Source: Gammaproteobacteria bacterium (GTDB lineage Bacteria > Pseudomonadota > Gammaproteobacteria > Pseudomonadales > Pseudohongiellaceae). From it: DNA of 64,000 nt. The stretch is taken from the NCBI GenBank assembly GCA_030831165.1, contig JAURLP010000007.1, positions 27,696 to 91,695 on the forward strand. Reading direction: 5' to 3'. Made by a program: the position numbers and the translations under genes. The first letter of the stretch is position 1. Each line of letters starts with the position of its first letter. The notes beneath the pieces are model-generated. The model saw only the letters and a program-made list of their open reading frames with translations. It did not search any database and had not been told where the DNA came from. Below are positions 36,474-44,875 of the stretch, piece by piece.

Positions 36474-36851
36474 TTAAGCGTCTTGTCCTGCTTTTTTATC
36501 CAGTTTTTCAGAAATACGAGCAGCTCGACCAGTCAGCTCTCTTAAGTAATAAAGCTTAGCTTGACGAACATCGCCACGACGTTTCAGTGTAATGCTTTCT
36601 ATTAACGGGCTATGAGCCTGAAATGTTCTTTCCACCCCAACGCCATGAGACATTTTTCTAACTGTGAATGCTGAATTCAATCCACGGTTACGTTTGCCTA
36701 TGACAACGCCTTCAAAAGCCTGTAAACGCTCACGATCACCCTCTTTAATACGCACTTGTACAACAATTAAGTCGCCGGGACTAAATTCAGGGATATCAGT
36801 TTTTAACTGATCTTGCTCAACTTTTTGAATAATAGCGTTCTTGCCAGTCAT
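36474..36851 (-). CDS. rplS: 50S ribosomal protein L19
   Basis: Ribosomal protein at the 30S-50S interface. Typical sequence: [60 protein letters not shown] and [20 protein letters not shown]. Length 125 is slightly above the usual 115-120 owing to the C-terminal tail. Last gene of rpsP-rimM-trmD-rplS. A small inverted repeat AATTGC/GCAATT overlaps its stop codon region. Confidence 0.97.
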   Translation of the reverse strand: MTGKNAIIQKVEQDQLKTDIPEFSPGDLIVVQVRIKEGDRERLQAFEGVVIGKRNRGLNSAFTVRKMSHGVGVERTFQAHSPLIESITLKRRGDVRQAKLYYLRELTGRAARISEKLDKKAGQDA

Positions 36852-36916
36852 CTTCTTACTCCAGTTTACTTATCCAGCTTAACTATTTTGTAGTTTTGGA
36901 TAATTATCAATATTTA

Positions 36917-37672
36917 TCAATCTTGCTCACTGATGAACTCGTTTAGTAAAACCTTCTGTTCATCATTTAAATTAAACTCATCTAACAAATCCGGTCTTCG
37001 TAACCAGGTTCTGCCCAGACTTTGTTTCAACCTCCAGCGAGCTATAGCGGCATGGTCTCCACTAAGCAGCACTTCAGGCACCCTATGCCCTGCAAAATCT
37101 TCAGGCCGGGTATAGTGTGGGTAATCCAGCAGCCCGGCAGCAAAGGAATCTTCAGAAACGGAGTCTTCATGTCCAAGCGCTTCCGGTTGCAAACGAATCA
37201 TGGCATCCATTAGAACCATCGCTGCCAATTCGCCCCCACTGATGACATAGTCGCCCAATGAGTATTCTTCATCTACCTGGGTTTCTATAACCCTTTCATC
37301 TATTCCTTCATACCGCCCGCAAAGTAAAATTAAACTACTTTCCTTTGCCAAACCTTCAATATCTTTCTGCTTAAGTCTTTTGCCCTGAGGACTCAGACAT
37401 ATCACTTTAGGCCTGCTTCCCTTGCTAATAAGGCCTGTTAATTCTGACCGTGCTGCATCTATCGCCGCTATTACCGGCTCTGTTTTCATCAACATGCCAG
37501 GCCCTCCACCATATGGCCTGTCATCTACGGTACGGTGCTTATCCCTGGTGAAATCTCTTGGATTCCAACACTGTGCTTGCACAAGTCCATGTTTTACAGC
37601 TCTACCGGTAACACCGTATTCGGTCAGGGCTGTAAACATTTCGGGAAATAAAGTGACTATGGCTATTTTCAT
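36917..37672 (-). CDS. trmD: tRNA (guanine-37-N1)-methyltransferase TrmD
   Basis: Methylates G37 next to the anticodon with S-adenosylmethionine, preventing +1 frameshifts. The start at 37672 ([13 protein letters not shown]) has AGGGA upstream; an ATG at 37693 is less likely. The trefoil-knot SAM site is shown by [14 protein letters not shown] and [39 protein letters not shown] is the usual C-terminal linker. Length about 251. It is in the canonical rpsP-rimM-trmD-rplS operon. Confidence 0.97.
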   Translation of the reverse strand: MKIAIVTLFPEMFTALTEYGVTGRAVKHGLVQAQCWNPRDFTRDKHRTVDDRPYGGGPGMLMKTEPVIAAIDAARSELTGLISKGSRPKVICLSPQGKRLKQKDIEGLAKESSLILLCGRYEGIDERVIETQVDEEYSLGDYVISGGELAAMVLMDAMIRLQPEALGHEDSVSEDSFAAGLLDYPHYTRPEDFAGHRVPEVLLSGDHAAIARWRLKQSLGRTWLRRPDLLDEFNLNDEQKVLLNEFISEQD

Positions 37673-37720
37673 CACGTTTCCCTGATACCTCACAACAGCA
37701 TTTACTATTATGACTATGTC

Positions 37721-38254
37721 TTAATATTCCTTTTCCCAGTTAACCCTTATCAGTCCCTGATTCAGGTCGATACTGTCAATTACCCGCTCTGGGAGGTAAG
37801 GAATTAATCTTTCTTCTTCATCAACACTGTGTTTATCGGCCTTAACCACCAACACATCATTCGCGCCGGTTTCTAATAAATGATCGATTACCCCCAGATC
37901 ATCACCACTCAATGTCTTTACTCTTAAACCCGGTAACTGGTGCCAATAATATTCATCGTCATCTAATTCAGGCAATAATGATTTTTCAATATATAAATCT
38001 TTGCCTGTAAATTCTTGCGTCTGATTCTTGTCATCACAGCCCTTGATATGGGCAACAAAGCCTTTTCCTTGTGCTTTGCATTGATCTACTTCCAATTTGA
38101 CCAGAGAGCCAGCTTGGGGTGTCCAGTAACAGCGATATTCAAGAATATTGGTTTTCGGGCTAGAAAAAGAAATTAACTTAACCCAACCTTTAATTCCGTA
38201 AGCTGCGCCTACACGAGCAATCAGAACATGATCAGCAAAAAGCTGGTCAGTCAT
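37721..38254 (-). CDS. rimM: Ribosome maturation factor RimM
   Basis: Binds S19 and helps assemble the 30S head. N-terminal RimM domain: VLIARVGAAYGIKGWVKLIS; C-terminal PRC-barrel domain: DEYYWHQLPGLRVKTLSGDD, TGANDVLVVKADK and ERLIPYLPERVIDSIDL. Length 177 is normal. It directly abuts rpsP and lies 48 bp before trmD. Confidence 0.96.
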   Translation of the reverse strand: MTDQLFADHVLIARVGAAYGIKGWVKLISFSSPKTNILEYRCYWTPQAGSLVKLEVDQCKAQGKGFVAHIKGCDDKNQTQEFTGKDLYIEKSLLPELDDDEYYWHQLPGLRVKTLSGDDLGVIDHLLETGANDVLVVKADKHSVDEEERLIPYLPERVIDSIDLNQGLIRVNWEKEY

Positions 38255-38512
38255 TTAAGCTGCCGTTGTTTCCTTTGCTGCCTCTTTTACCAAACTAGCG
38301 ACACGTTCGCTTAGTTGTGCACCTTGTCCTTTCCAATACTCCACTCGCTCCAGGTCAATCCGCAAGCGCTCTTCCTGACCTTTAGCGCCAGGGTTGAAAA
38401 ATCCAACACGCTCTACAAAACTGCCATCGCGCGCTTTACGCTTGTCCGCAACTGTAAAATGATAAAAAGGACGTTTCTTGGCTCCGCCTCTAGAAAGTCT
38501 GATCATTAACAT
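38255..38512 (-). CDS. rpsP: 30S ribosomal protein S16
   Basis: Small ribosomal subunit protein. The beginning [20 protein letters not shown] aligns with the standard [17 protein letters not shown], supporting the ATG at 38512; AGGAA lies upstream. Conserved [12 protein letters not shown] follows. Length 85 is typical. First gene of the rpsP-rimM-trmD-rplS operon; its promoter should lie in 38513-38682, which also contains the palindrome TTTCCTG-G-CAGGAAA (38593-38607). Confidence 0.97.
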   Translation of the reverse strand: MLMIRLSRGGAKKRPFYHFTVADKRKARDGSFVERVGFFNPGAKGQEERLRIDLERVEYWKGQGAQLSERVASLVKEAAKETTAA

Positions 38513-38629
38513 AAGTTATTGTTCCTAAATGATAAATTCTATTATTCTTCAGCACTTTTATAACTCAGTGCTAAGCGTATTCCGACCAAGACTTTCCTGG
38601 CAGGAAAAAAGGCGAGTATTCTAAGGGAA

Positions 38630-38650
38630 AAGGTTCTGTATTGGAACCTT
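38630..38650 (-). terminator. Possible weak terminator after ffh
   Basis: Hairpin AAGGTTC (38630-38636) and GAACCTT (38644-38650) with a 7-nt loop; on the minus strand it is followed by TTTTCCC. Modest T run, so low confidence. Confidence 0.45.
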
Positions 38651-38682
38651 AAATAACTGATTTAACGTAAAATATTATTCTT

Positions 38683-40068
38683 TTATCTACCCGGGAAACC
38701 GCCACCTGGAGGCGGCATGCCACCAGGCGTATTCATTCCGCCTAAACCTCGCATCATATTGGCCAATTTTCCACCCTTCATTTTCTTCATCACGCGTTGC
38801 ATTTGCTTATGTTGCTTGATGAGACGATTTAAATCCTGAATGTTGGTTCCAGAGCCCTGAGTGATGCGCCGTTTGCGTGATCCGTTTAATACATCAGGGT
38901 TACGTCTTTCCTGCATGGTCATGGAATTAATGATAGCTTCCATGCGGGCAAACATCTTATCGTCCACCTTGCCAGCAGCTGCTTGAGCCATGCCACCCAT
39001 GCCAGGCATCTTATCCAGCATGTTAGCGATACCTCCCATGTTTTGCATTTGCTGTAGTTGTTCTTTGAAATCTTCCAGATCAAATCGTTTACCACGCTTG
39101 ATTTTTTGTGCCAAACGCTGGGCTTTTTGTTTGTCGACTTTCTTTTCAACATCCTCTATCAGGGATAATACATCTCCCATGCCGAGAATTCTTGAGGCTA
39201 CACGATCAGGATGAAAGGCTTCCAGACCATCAATTTTTTCGCCAATACCCATGAATTTAATGGGCTTACCAGTTATATGACGAACTGATAAAGCTGCACC
39301 GCCTCTGGCGTCACCATCAGTTTTCGTCAGAATAACACCCGTTAAAGGCAAGGCTTGATTAAAGACCTTTGCAGTATTTGCCGCATCCTGTCCGGTCATG
39401 GCATCTACGACAAACAATGTTTCAGTCGGGTTGATGGCTGCATGCAAGGACTTGATCTCAGACATCATCTCTTCATCAATCGCCAGACGACCGGCGGTAT
39501 CGACAAATAACACATCAATAAATTTTTTCTTGGCAGCCGCCAGCGCGTTCTTTACGATATCTTCAGGTTTTTGGTCAATATCACTGGGGAAAAATTCAAC
39601 CCCAACTTCTCCAGCCAAAGTCTCCAGCTGCTTTATTGCGGCTGGCCGGTAGACATCCGCACTAACGACCATAATTGATTTTTTCTGGTTGTTTTTTAAC
39701 CACAACGCCAATTTAGCGACCGAAGTCGTCTTACCAGCACCCTGCAAGCCTGCCATCAAAATAACAGCTGGGGGGACAGCTTTAAGGTTCAATGCCTCAT
39801 TGGCATCACCCATCAACGCCTGCAACTCAGCTTGTACAATTTTCAGGAAAGCCTGACCCGGGTTGAGGCTGGCACTAACTTCTTGTCCAATAGCACGCCG
39901 TTTAACTTGTTCGATAAAGTCTTTGACGACAGGCAAGGCAACATCAGCCTCAAGCAAGGCCCGGCGAACTTCTCGCAAACTTTCCTGGATATTTTCTTCA
40001 GATAGCTTGGCTTTACCGGTAATGCTTTTTAGGGCGCCGGATAATCTCTCTGTTAAAGTTTCAAACAT
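38683..40068 (-). CDS. ffh: Signal recognition particle protein Ffh
   Basis: GTPase of the signal recognition particle, which targets inner-membrane proteins co-translationally. N domain (residues 1-90), G domain with MAGLQGAGKTTSVAKLALWL, VLFVDTAGRLA and ILTKTDGDARGGAAL, and a Met-rich M domain from about 300 (MQNMGGIANMLDKMPGMGGM; RRKRRITQGSGTNIQDLNRL reads GSRKRRITQGSGTNIQDLNR). The tail is Gly/Pro rich (PGGMPPPGGGFPGR). Length 461 is standard. It precedes rpsP and diverges from the ypjD-like gene. Confidence 0.97.
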   Translation of the reverse strand: MFETLTERLSGALKSITGKAKLSEENIQESLREVRRALLEADVALPVVKDFIEQVKRRAIGQEVSASLNPGQAFLKIVQAELQALMGDANEALNLKAVPPAVILMAGLQGAGKTTSVAKLALWLKNNQKKSIMVVSADVYRPAAIKQLETLAGEVGVEFFPSDIDQKPEDIVKNALAAAKKKFIDVLFVDTAGRLAIDEEMMSEIKSLHAAINPTETLFVVDAMTGQDAANTAKVFNQALPLTGVILTKTDGDARGGAALSVRHITGKPIKFMGIGEKIDGLEAFHPDRVASRILGMGDVLSLIEDVEKKVDKQKAQRLAQKIKRGKRFDLEDFKEQLQQMQNMGGIANMLDKMPGMGGMAQAAAGKVDDKMFARMEAIINSMTMQERRNPDVLNGSRKRRITQGSGTNIQDLNRLIKQHKQMQRVMKKMKGGKLANMMRGLGGMNTPGGMPPPGGGFPGR

Positions 40069-40157
40069 CTCTCATCACTTCATGTCTTGTGGTTCCAAAA
40101 GATAATTCTACAACAAAAAAGCTTCAATGGCGTGCGTAGTTATGAGAGACTTTCCCA

Positions 40158-40967
40158 ATGCTTGCAACACTTTCAGGAATCTCCGCAGTCGCTCTTTATT
40201 TCTTAGGGACATGGTTCCAGGCTCAACGTATATTCCAGGATCGTAATACACGTAACACCCGAACACTTGTCTTAAGTTTTGGCGGCCTTGCTCTTATAGC
40301 TCATTTGATCAATATGATCGAAGTCATCAACACGCCTTTAGGATATAGTTTTGGGTTCTTCAAGATAGCAACCCTGTTCAGTTTTGCCATTTCCTCACTG
40401 GTAATATTGAGTAGTTTGAAAAAACCACTGGAAAATTTATTTTTAATTATCTTTCCTTTAGCTATTGTCAGTATTTTATGTTCTCTGATTATTCCAAGCA
40501 GTTACACCCCACAATCGGATTACAGTGGCGGCCTAGCCCTGCATATTGTACTGGCCATATTGGCTACCAGCATCATCACAATTGGAGCAGTACAGGCCGT
40601 TTTTATGGCTTATGAAAACCAGCAACTCAAGCAGCGACATGGTTTTCGTTTAATCAAACACATGCCGGCTTTACAAACGATGGAGAGTTTACTGTTTGAA
40701 ATTGTCTGGGTAGGAATATTTCTATTAAGCGGTGTTATTGTTACAGGCGTTTTATTTACTGAAGATTTTCTCGGACAACACTTGTCGCACAAGACTGTTC
40801 TCTCCATTAGCTCCTGGATTGTTTTTGCAATTCTGCTTTGGGGAAGACACTTCGCTGGTTGGCGAGGAGCTACGGCGATACGTTGGACCCTAGTGGGATT
40901 CCTGTTCCTTGTACTGGCTTATTTCGGCAGTAAGTTTGTACTTGAGTTGATCCTTGAACGCACCTGA
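40158..40967 (+). CDS. ypjD: CcsA/YpjD-family cytochrome-assembly-like membrane protein
   Basis: Eight-span membrane protein of the CcsA/CcmC-like superfamily, which in its best known members handles haem. Visible: GGLALIAHLINMIEV, SFGFFKIATLFSFAISSLVI, GGLALHIVLAILATSIITIG and LLFEIVWVGIFLLSGVIVTG, with HKTVLSISSWIVFAILLWGR near the end. The tryptophan-rich WWD motif of CcmC/CcmF is not present. Like E. coli YpjD it is next to ffh and upstream of a CorB-like gene; the role in E. coli is unknown. It starts 90 bp from ffh, which it diverges from. Confidence 0.85.
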   Translation: MLATLSGISAVALYFLGTWFQAQRIFQDRNTRNTRTLVLSFGGLALIAHLINMIEVINTPLGYSFGFFKIATLFSFAISSLVILSSLKKPLENLFLIIFPLAIVSILCSLIIPSSYTPQSDYSGGLALHIVLAILATSIITIGAVQAVFMAYENQQLKQRHGFRLIKHMPALQTMESLLFEIVWVGIFLLSGVIVTGVLFTEDFLGQHLSHKTVLSISSWIVFAILLWGRHFAGWRGATAIRWTLVGFLFLVLAYFGSKFVLELILERT

Positions 40968-40999
40968 TAAACCATCTGATTTATATTTTTTAACCGCAA

Positions 41000-42286
41000 A
41001 TGAGTAATCTATCTTTAGAAACCCTTTTCAGCATTCTGCTAATTTTAATTATTATCTCAGGGTACTTCTCCAGTTCAGAAACCTCCATGATGGCGCTCAA
41101 CCGTTATAGGCTGAGACACCTGGTAAAACGCAACCACAAGGGCGCAATCCGTGCGAATAAATTACTAGAACAACCCGATCGGCTTATCGGCATAATTCTA
41201 ATTGGCAATAACTTCGTAAACATTTTTGCATCAGCGATTGCTACAATTATTGCAGTGAGATTATTTGGGGATGCGGGCATTCTTGTTGCGACCATTATTC
41301 TGACTATTGTTATTTTAATTTTTTCCGAAGTTACACCAAAGACCATCGCTGCAGTTCACCCAGAGAAAGTAGCGTTTCCCTTTAGCCTGCCTTTAGTTTT
41401 TTTATTGAGAATTTTTCATCCGCTTGTCTGGATGGTCAATACAGTGTCAAATTCTTTAGTTCGTCTGCTTGGCTTCGATATTGATGATATGGATGGCGAT
41501 CATCTCACAACTGAAGAACTAAAGACCGTCGTCTATGAGTCAAGTACTCACTTGCCAGTCCGGCATCAAAATATGCTGGTTAATATTCTTGATCTTGAGA
41601 AGGTATCTGTCAGTGACATTATGGTGCCACGTAACGATGTTGTTGGCATCAATATTGACGACAGTGTAGACACCATCATGCAGACTATTGTGAACAGTCA
41701 TCATACTCGCCTGCCCGTTTATAAAGAAAACCTCAATAATGTGCTTGGATTTTTGCACATGCGTAACACGGCAAAATTAATACATCTTGATGAAGTGAAC
41801 AAAGCTGAGCTTATGCAGCTCACCCGTGAAAGCTATTTTGCCCACGAATCAACTTCATTGCATACCCAGTTGATCAATTTTCAGAAAAAGAAACGTCGAA
41901 TTGCAATGGTTGTCGATGAATATGGAGATGTTCAGGGTATAGTCACTCTTGAAGATATTCTGGAAGAAATTGTCGGTAACTTTACTACCAGCATGGCTGA
42001 CGAAACCGATGAAATTCATCCACAAAAAGATGGAACCTACTTGATTGAAGGCAGCGCTAATATTCGCGAAATTAACCGCGCGCTGGATTGGGATTTACCC
42101 ACCGTAGGTGCCAAAACTTTAAACGGGCTGTTGACTGAATTCCTTGAAAATATTCCAGAAAATAATGTCGGGATAGAGTTACCCTTTTACCGCGCGGAAG
42201 TTATTCAAGTAAAAGACAACATGATTAAAAATGTCAAAATGTGGTACTACAATCCTGAAGAAGCTGAACAGGCTCCATTGTTTTAG
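41000..42286 (+). CDS. CNNM/CorB-type transporter with CBS domains (HlyC/CorC family)
   Basis: Membrane protein of the CNNM/CorC family linked to magnesium efflux or cobalt resistance. Order: DUF21 membrane domain (residues 1 to about 185; YFSSSETSMMALNRYRLRHL and LIGIILIGNNFVNIFASAIA), two CBS domains (about 205-325; VSVSDIMVPRNDVVGINID, MVVDEYGDVQGIVTLEDILE), and a C-terminal CorC_HlyC domain (DGTYLIEGSANIREINRALD). Length 428 fits E. coli CorB (YfjD). The gene follows ypjD by 32 bp, as in many gammaproteobacteria. Transported ion not provable from sequence. Confidence 0.9.
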   Translation: MSNLSLETLFSILLILIIISGYFSSSETSMMALNRYRLRHLVKRNHKGAIRANKLLEQPDRLIGIILIGNNFVNIFASAIATIIAVRLFGDAGILVATIILTIVILIFSEVTPKTIAAVHPEKVAFPFSLPLVFLLRIFHPLVWMVNTVSNSLVRLLGFDIDDMDGDHLTTEELKTVVYESSTHLPVRHQNMLVNILDLEKVSVSDIMVPRNDVVGINIDDSVDTIMQTIVNSHHTRLPVYKENLNNVLGFLHMRNTAKLIHLDEVNKAELMQLTRESYFAHESTSLHTQLINFQKKKRRIAMVVDEYGDVQGIVTLEDILEEIVGNFTTSMADETDEIHPQKDGTYLIEGSANIREINRALDWDLPTVGAKTLNGLLTEFLENIPENNVGIELPFYRAEVIQVKDNMIKNVKMWYYNPEEAEQAPLF

Positions 42287-42336
42287 AAATTTATACAAGA
42301 TCAATCTTGGAACTTTGAGTTTTAATTCAAAAAAAT

Positions 42337-42903
42337 ATGAATCACTGCAATCATTGTGGCAATAATTTAAGCTCGATTATCCCGGCAGGTGATGATCGAG
42401 AAAGATATGTCTGTGATGAATGTGGTCATATCCATTACCAAAATCCTCGAATTATTGTTTGTACTCTTCCAATATATGAAGACAAGGTACTCTTGTGTAA
42501 ACGCGCTATAGAGCCTCGCTATGGGCTTTGGACTTTACCCGGAGGATTCATGGAAAATGGCGAATCCACGCATGCAGGAGCACTCAGAGAAACCAGAGAA
42601 GAAGCCTGCGCCAATGTAGAACTTCTGGATCTCTATAGTTTATATAATGTGCCTCATATTAATCAGGTGCATTTATTTTTTCGTGCGAATCTACTCGACT
42701 TGAATTTTTCTTCTGGTGCAGAAAGTCTTGACGTTAAACTTTACTCGGAGAATGAAATACCCTGGAATAAATTAGCCTTCACTCCGGTTATGGAAACACT
42801 AAAACATTATTTTCATGATAGAAATCAGAATACCTTCCCTATGCATTGCGCTGAAATACTTATAGATCCAAACACTAAACAAACTATAACCAGGCATTTT
42901 TAA
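42337..42903 (+). CDS. Nudix hydrolase with N-terminal zinc ribbon
   Basis: Nudix pyrophosphatase of the NudC-like zinc-ribbon type. The N-terminal ribbon has two CxxC pairs (Cys4/Cys7 and Cys26/Cys29). The Nudix box is at about residues 70-92, GFMENGESTHAGALRETREE followed by ACANVE; it fits G-x5-E-x7-RE-x2-EE, with Cys in place of the usual Gly. The key Glu residues are kept. Substrate unknown: such proteins cleave NAD(H), ADP-ribose or related compounds. It lies 50 bp after the CorB-like gene and 6 bp before fdhD, so may be co-transcribed with both. Confidence 0.85.
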   Translation: MNHCNHCGNNLSSIIPAGDDRERYVCDECGHIHYQNPRIIVCTLPIYEDKVLLCKRAIEPRYGLWTLPGGFMENGESTHAGALRETREEACANVELLDLYSLYNVPHINQVHLFFRANLLDLNFSSGAESLDVKLYSENEIPWNKLAFTPVMETLKHYFHDRNQNTFPMHCAEILIDPNTKQTITRHF

Positions 42904-42909
42904 ACCAGC

Positions 42910-43725
42910 ATGTTCATTAAAACGACAAAAGTAAACTCCTTGAATGGAACCAGCAAAGATCAGGACGATGTTGTCGCAGATGAAGAACCGCTGGAAATAC
43001 GCCTGGGCTACATCGATTCAACTAAAGGGCGGGTACATAAAAGTATTGCCATCACTATGCGTACGCCGGGGCAAGACATTGAACTCACTCTGGGATTTTT
43101 ATTTAGTGAAAATATTATCCAGTCTGACAAGCAGGTCATGGATATTGATACCACCAAGGAAAACCTTATCAGAGTGGAATTATCCGACGAAACCAGTTTT
43201 GACATTAAACGTCTGGAAAGGCATTTCTATACAACTTCAAGCTGTGGCATATGTGGTAAGGCCTCTCTGGAAGCCCTGAGTAATAATGGCGCAGAACCTC
43301 TTGGCCATGATCAGTTTCAAATTCGCTCTGAAGAACTTGCCACACTCGGGAACAACTTGAGGATTAAGCAAGACTTATTTCACAGCACCGGTGGAACTCA
43401 CGCCTGTGGCATCTTTAACAACCTGGGCGTGGTGATCAAATTAGCAGAAGATATTGGTCGCCATAATGCCATGGACAAGATTATTGGCGAATTACTTATG
43501 GCCAAAGCCTTACCTTTACGTAAAAACGGATTGATTCTAAGCGGTCGAGCCAGTTATGAGTTGCTACAAAAAGCCTTAATGGCAAAATGTCCGATAATTG
43601 TCTCTGTCGGCGCACCCTCATCTTTAGCGGTTGAACTGGCGCAGGAATTTAATATCTCTCTGGTTGGATTTTTGAGTGAATCAGACTTTAATATCTATCA
43701 CGATGACAACCGCATCATAATCTGA
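42910..43725 (+). CDS. fdhD: Formate dehydrogenase accessory sulfurtransferase FdhD
   Basis: Transfers sulfur from IscS to the bis-MGD molybdenum cofactor, an obligatory step for formate dehydrogenase activity. Visible: ITMRTPGQDIELTLGFLFSE, then the catalytic SCGICGKASLEAL (Cys112 and Cys115), HSTGGTHACGIFN, EDIGRHNAMDKIIGELL and SGRASYELLQKALM. Length 271 is normal. It lies about 640 bp upstream of fdsG with an opposite small gene between, so it supports the FDH encoded at 44363-49266 but is probably not in the same transcript. In Cupriavidus the homologue fdsC is inside the operon. Confidence 0.95.
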   Translation: MFIKTTKVNSLNGTSKDQDDVVADEEPLEIRLGYIDSTKGRVHKSIAITMRTPGQDIELTLGFLFSENIIQSDKQVMDIDTTKENLIRVELSDETSFDIKRLERHFYTTSSCGICGKASLEALSNNGAEPLGHDQFQIRSEELATLGNNLRIKQDLFHSTGGTHACGIFNNLGVVIKLAEDIGRHNAMDKIIGELLMAKALPLRKNGLILSGRASYELLQKALMAKCPIIVSVGAPSSLAVELAQEFNISLVGFLSESDFNIYHDDNRIII

Positions 43726-43749
43726 TTAGCAAGCCCTAACAGCAAAGAC

Positions 43750-44064
43750 CTAATTAAACTGAACTTTGCCGGCTCCTTTAATCCCAATCGGGAATATCAC
43801 CATCATAAGAAGAATAACCAATAACACATCTCGATCCACAGAATATTGTAATAGGAAATCTTCAGGCATATTAACTGCTATGCTCATCGCTATTGCGATG
43901 ATAATGAGTAACAAGCCTCGATAAACCAATAAACCACTGACTTCCAATACTCCAAGAGCAATGAACAAATAGTTAGTTTCCATACCAACTCGTTCCAGTA
44001 ATGCCTTACTCAGGGTAATCCCCAGGGTCATAAATATATTTAAGCCGTATCCAAGCATCTTCAT
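43750..44064 (-). CDS. Small polytopic membrane protein, unknown function
   Basis: 104 residues with three hydrophobic segments (TNYLFIALGVLEVSGLLVYR, LLLIIIAIAMSIAVNMP, LLVILLMMVIFPIGI) and a short amphipathic start. GGAGTGAGTT before the ATG supplies a good ribosome binding site. No family recognised. It lies between fdhD and fdsG on the opposite strand, so the association with formate dehydrogenase may be accidental; it begins just left of the regulatory gap for fdsG. Confidence 0.65.
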   Translation of the reverse strand: MKMLGYGLNIFMTLGITLSKALLERVGMETNYLFIALGVLEVSGLLVYRGLLLIIIAIAMSIAVNMPEDFLLQYSVDRDVLLVILLMMVIFPIGIKGAGKVQFN

Positions 44065-44362
44065 AACTCACTCCAACAGCATTTCATATATTGCTAATTA
44101 TTAACGCAGGTCTGCAGTCTAATGAAAGAAGTGAGCACTAATCTGTTAATGACATCACATTAACATTACTTCAAATATTTGCTGTATCAAAAATGCAAAC
44201 TACATCTAATTATTCGGCTAAGTTTGGCCCCATCAGGACAAAGCTGGTCAAAAGTTCTTTTTATCTATAGTTTTTGATCCTGGTGCCAGTTGCCAAGGCA
44301 TATGTTAGGATTATTGAACTTATTTAATTCGACTATAGTACAGCTAAAGAAAGGTCCTTGCA
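44065..44362. promoter_or_regulatory. Intergenic regulatory region upstream of fdsG
   Basis: About 300 bp without a gene between divergent units. An inverted repeat GTTAATG-acatca-CATTAAC sits at 44145-44164, well upstream of the fdsG GTG. A LysR-type regulator (FdsR) controls fds genes in Cupriavidus, but no such gene is present here. The repeat is seen directly; its role as an operator is inferred. Confidence 0.45.
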
Positions 44363-44875
44363 GTGTCAGATTTTGCTCTCAACATCCCGAAAAACCACTA
44401 TGAAGACTGGCAGTTGGACGCAGCCCATAAGCATTTAAAAAACTTTGATATCGAAGAGCATAATCTGGTCGATGTTCTACATTTTTTCCAAGATACCTAT
44501 GGCTATATTGATAAAGCTCTCATCCCGCTATTAGCAAAATTTTTTAATTTATCTAAAGCTGAAGTGCACGGTGTGATTAGTTTTTACCATGATTTTAGAG
44601 ATACCAAACCCGCGTCATATATTCTTAAAATTTGCCAAGCTGAATCTTGCCAGGCAATGGGCTCAAGAGCATTAACTGCTGAGCTAAAAGCAGCACTGAA
44701 AATTGATTTCCATGAAACTAGTAAGCTGGCTGATATTACTTTGGAACCGGTTTATTGCCTTGGAAACTGTTCCTGTTCTCCCAATCTAATGATTAATACA
44801 AAAATTATCAGTCGTCTTACCAGCGAGAAATTAAATCAGATTCTCACAAATCTTAGGGAAGTGCAGGATGACTAA
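44363..44875 (+). CDS. fdsG: NAD-dependent formate dehydrogenase, gamma subunit (FdsG, NuoE-like)
   Basis: Thioredoxin-like 2Fe-2S protein of the soluble formate dehydrogenase FdsGBA, equal to NuoE of complex I. Cluster ligands are in KICQAESCQAMGS (C-x4-C) and VYCLGNCSCSPN (C-x3-C). DVLHFFQDTYGYIDKALIPL and AEVHGVISFYHDFR are typical. The start is a GTG at 44363 with AAAGG eight bases upstream. Length 170 fits. It overlaps fdsB by eight bases. Confidence 0.92.
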   Translation: MSDFALNIPKNHYEDWQLDAAHKHLKNFDIEEHNLVDVLHFFQDTYGYIDKALIPLLAKFFNLSKAEVHGVISFYHDFRDTKPASYILKICQAESCQAMGSRALTAELKAALKIDFHETSKLADITLEPVYCLGNCSCSPNLMINTKIISRLTSEKLNQILTNLREVQDD

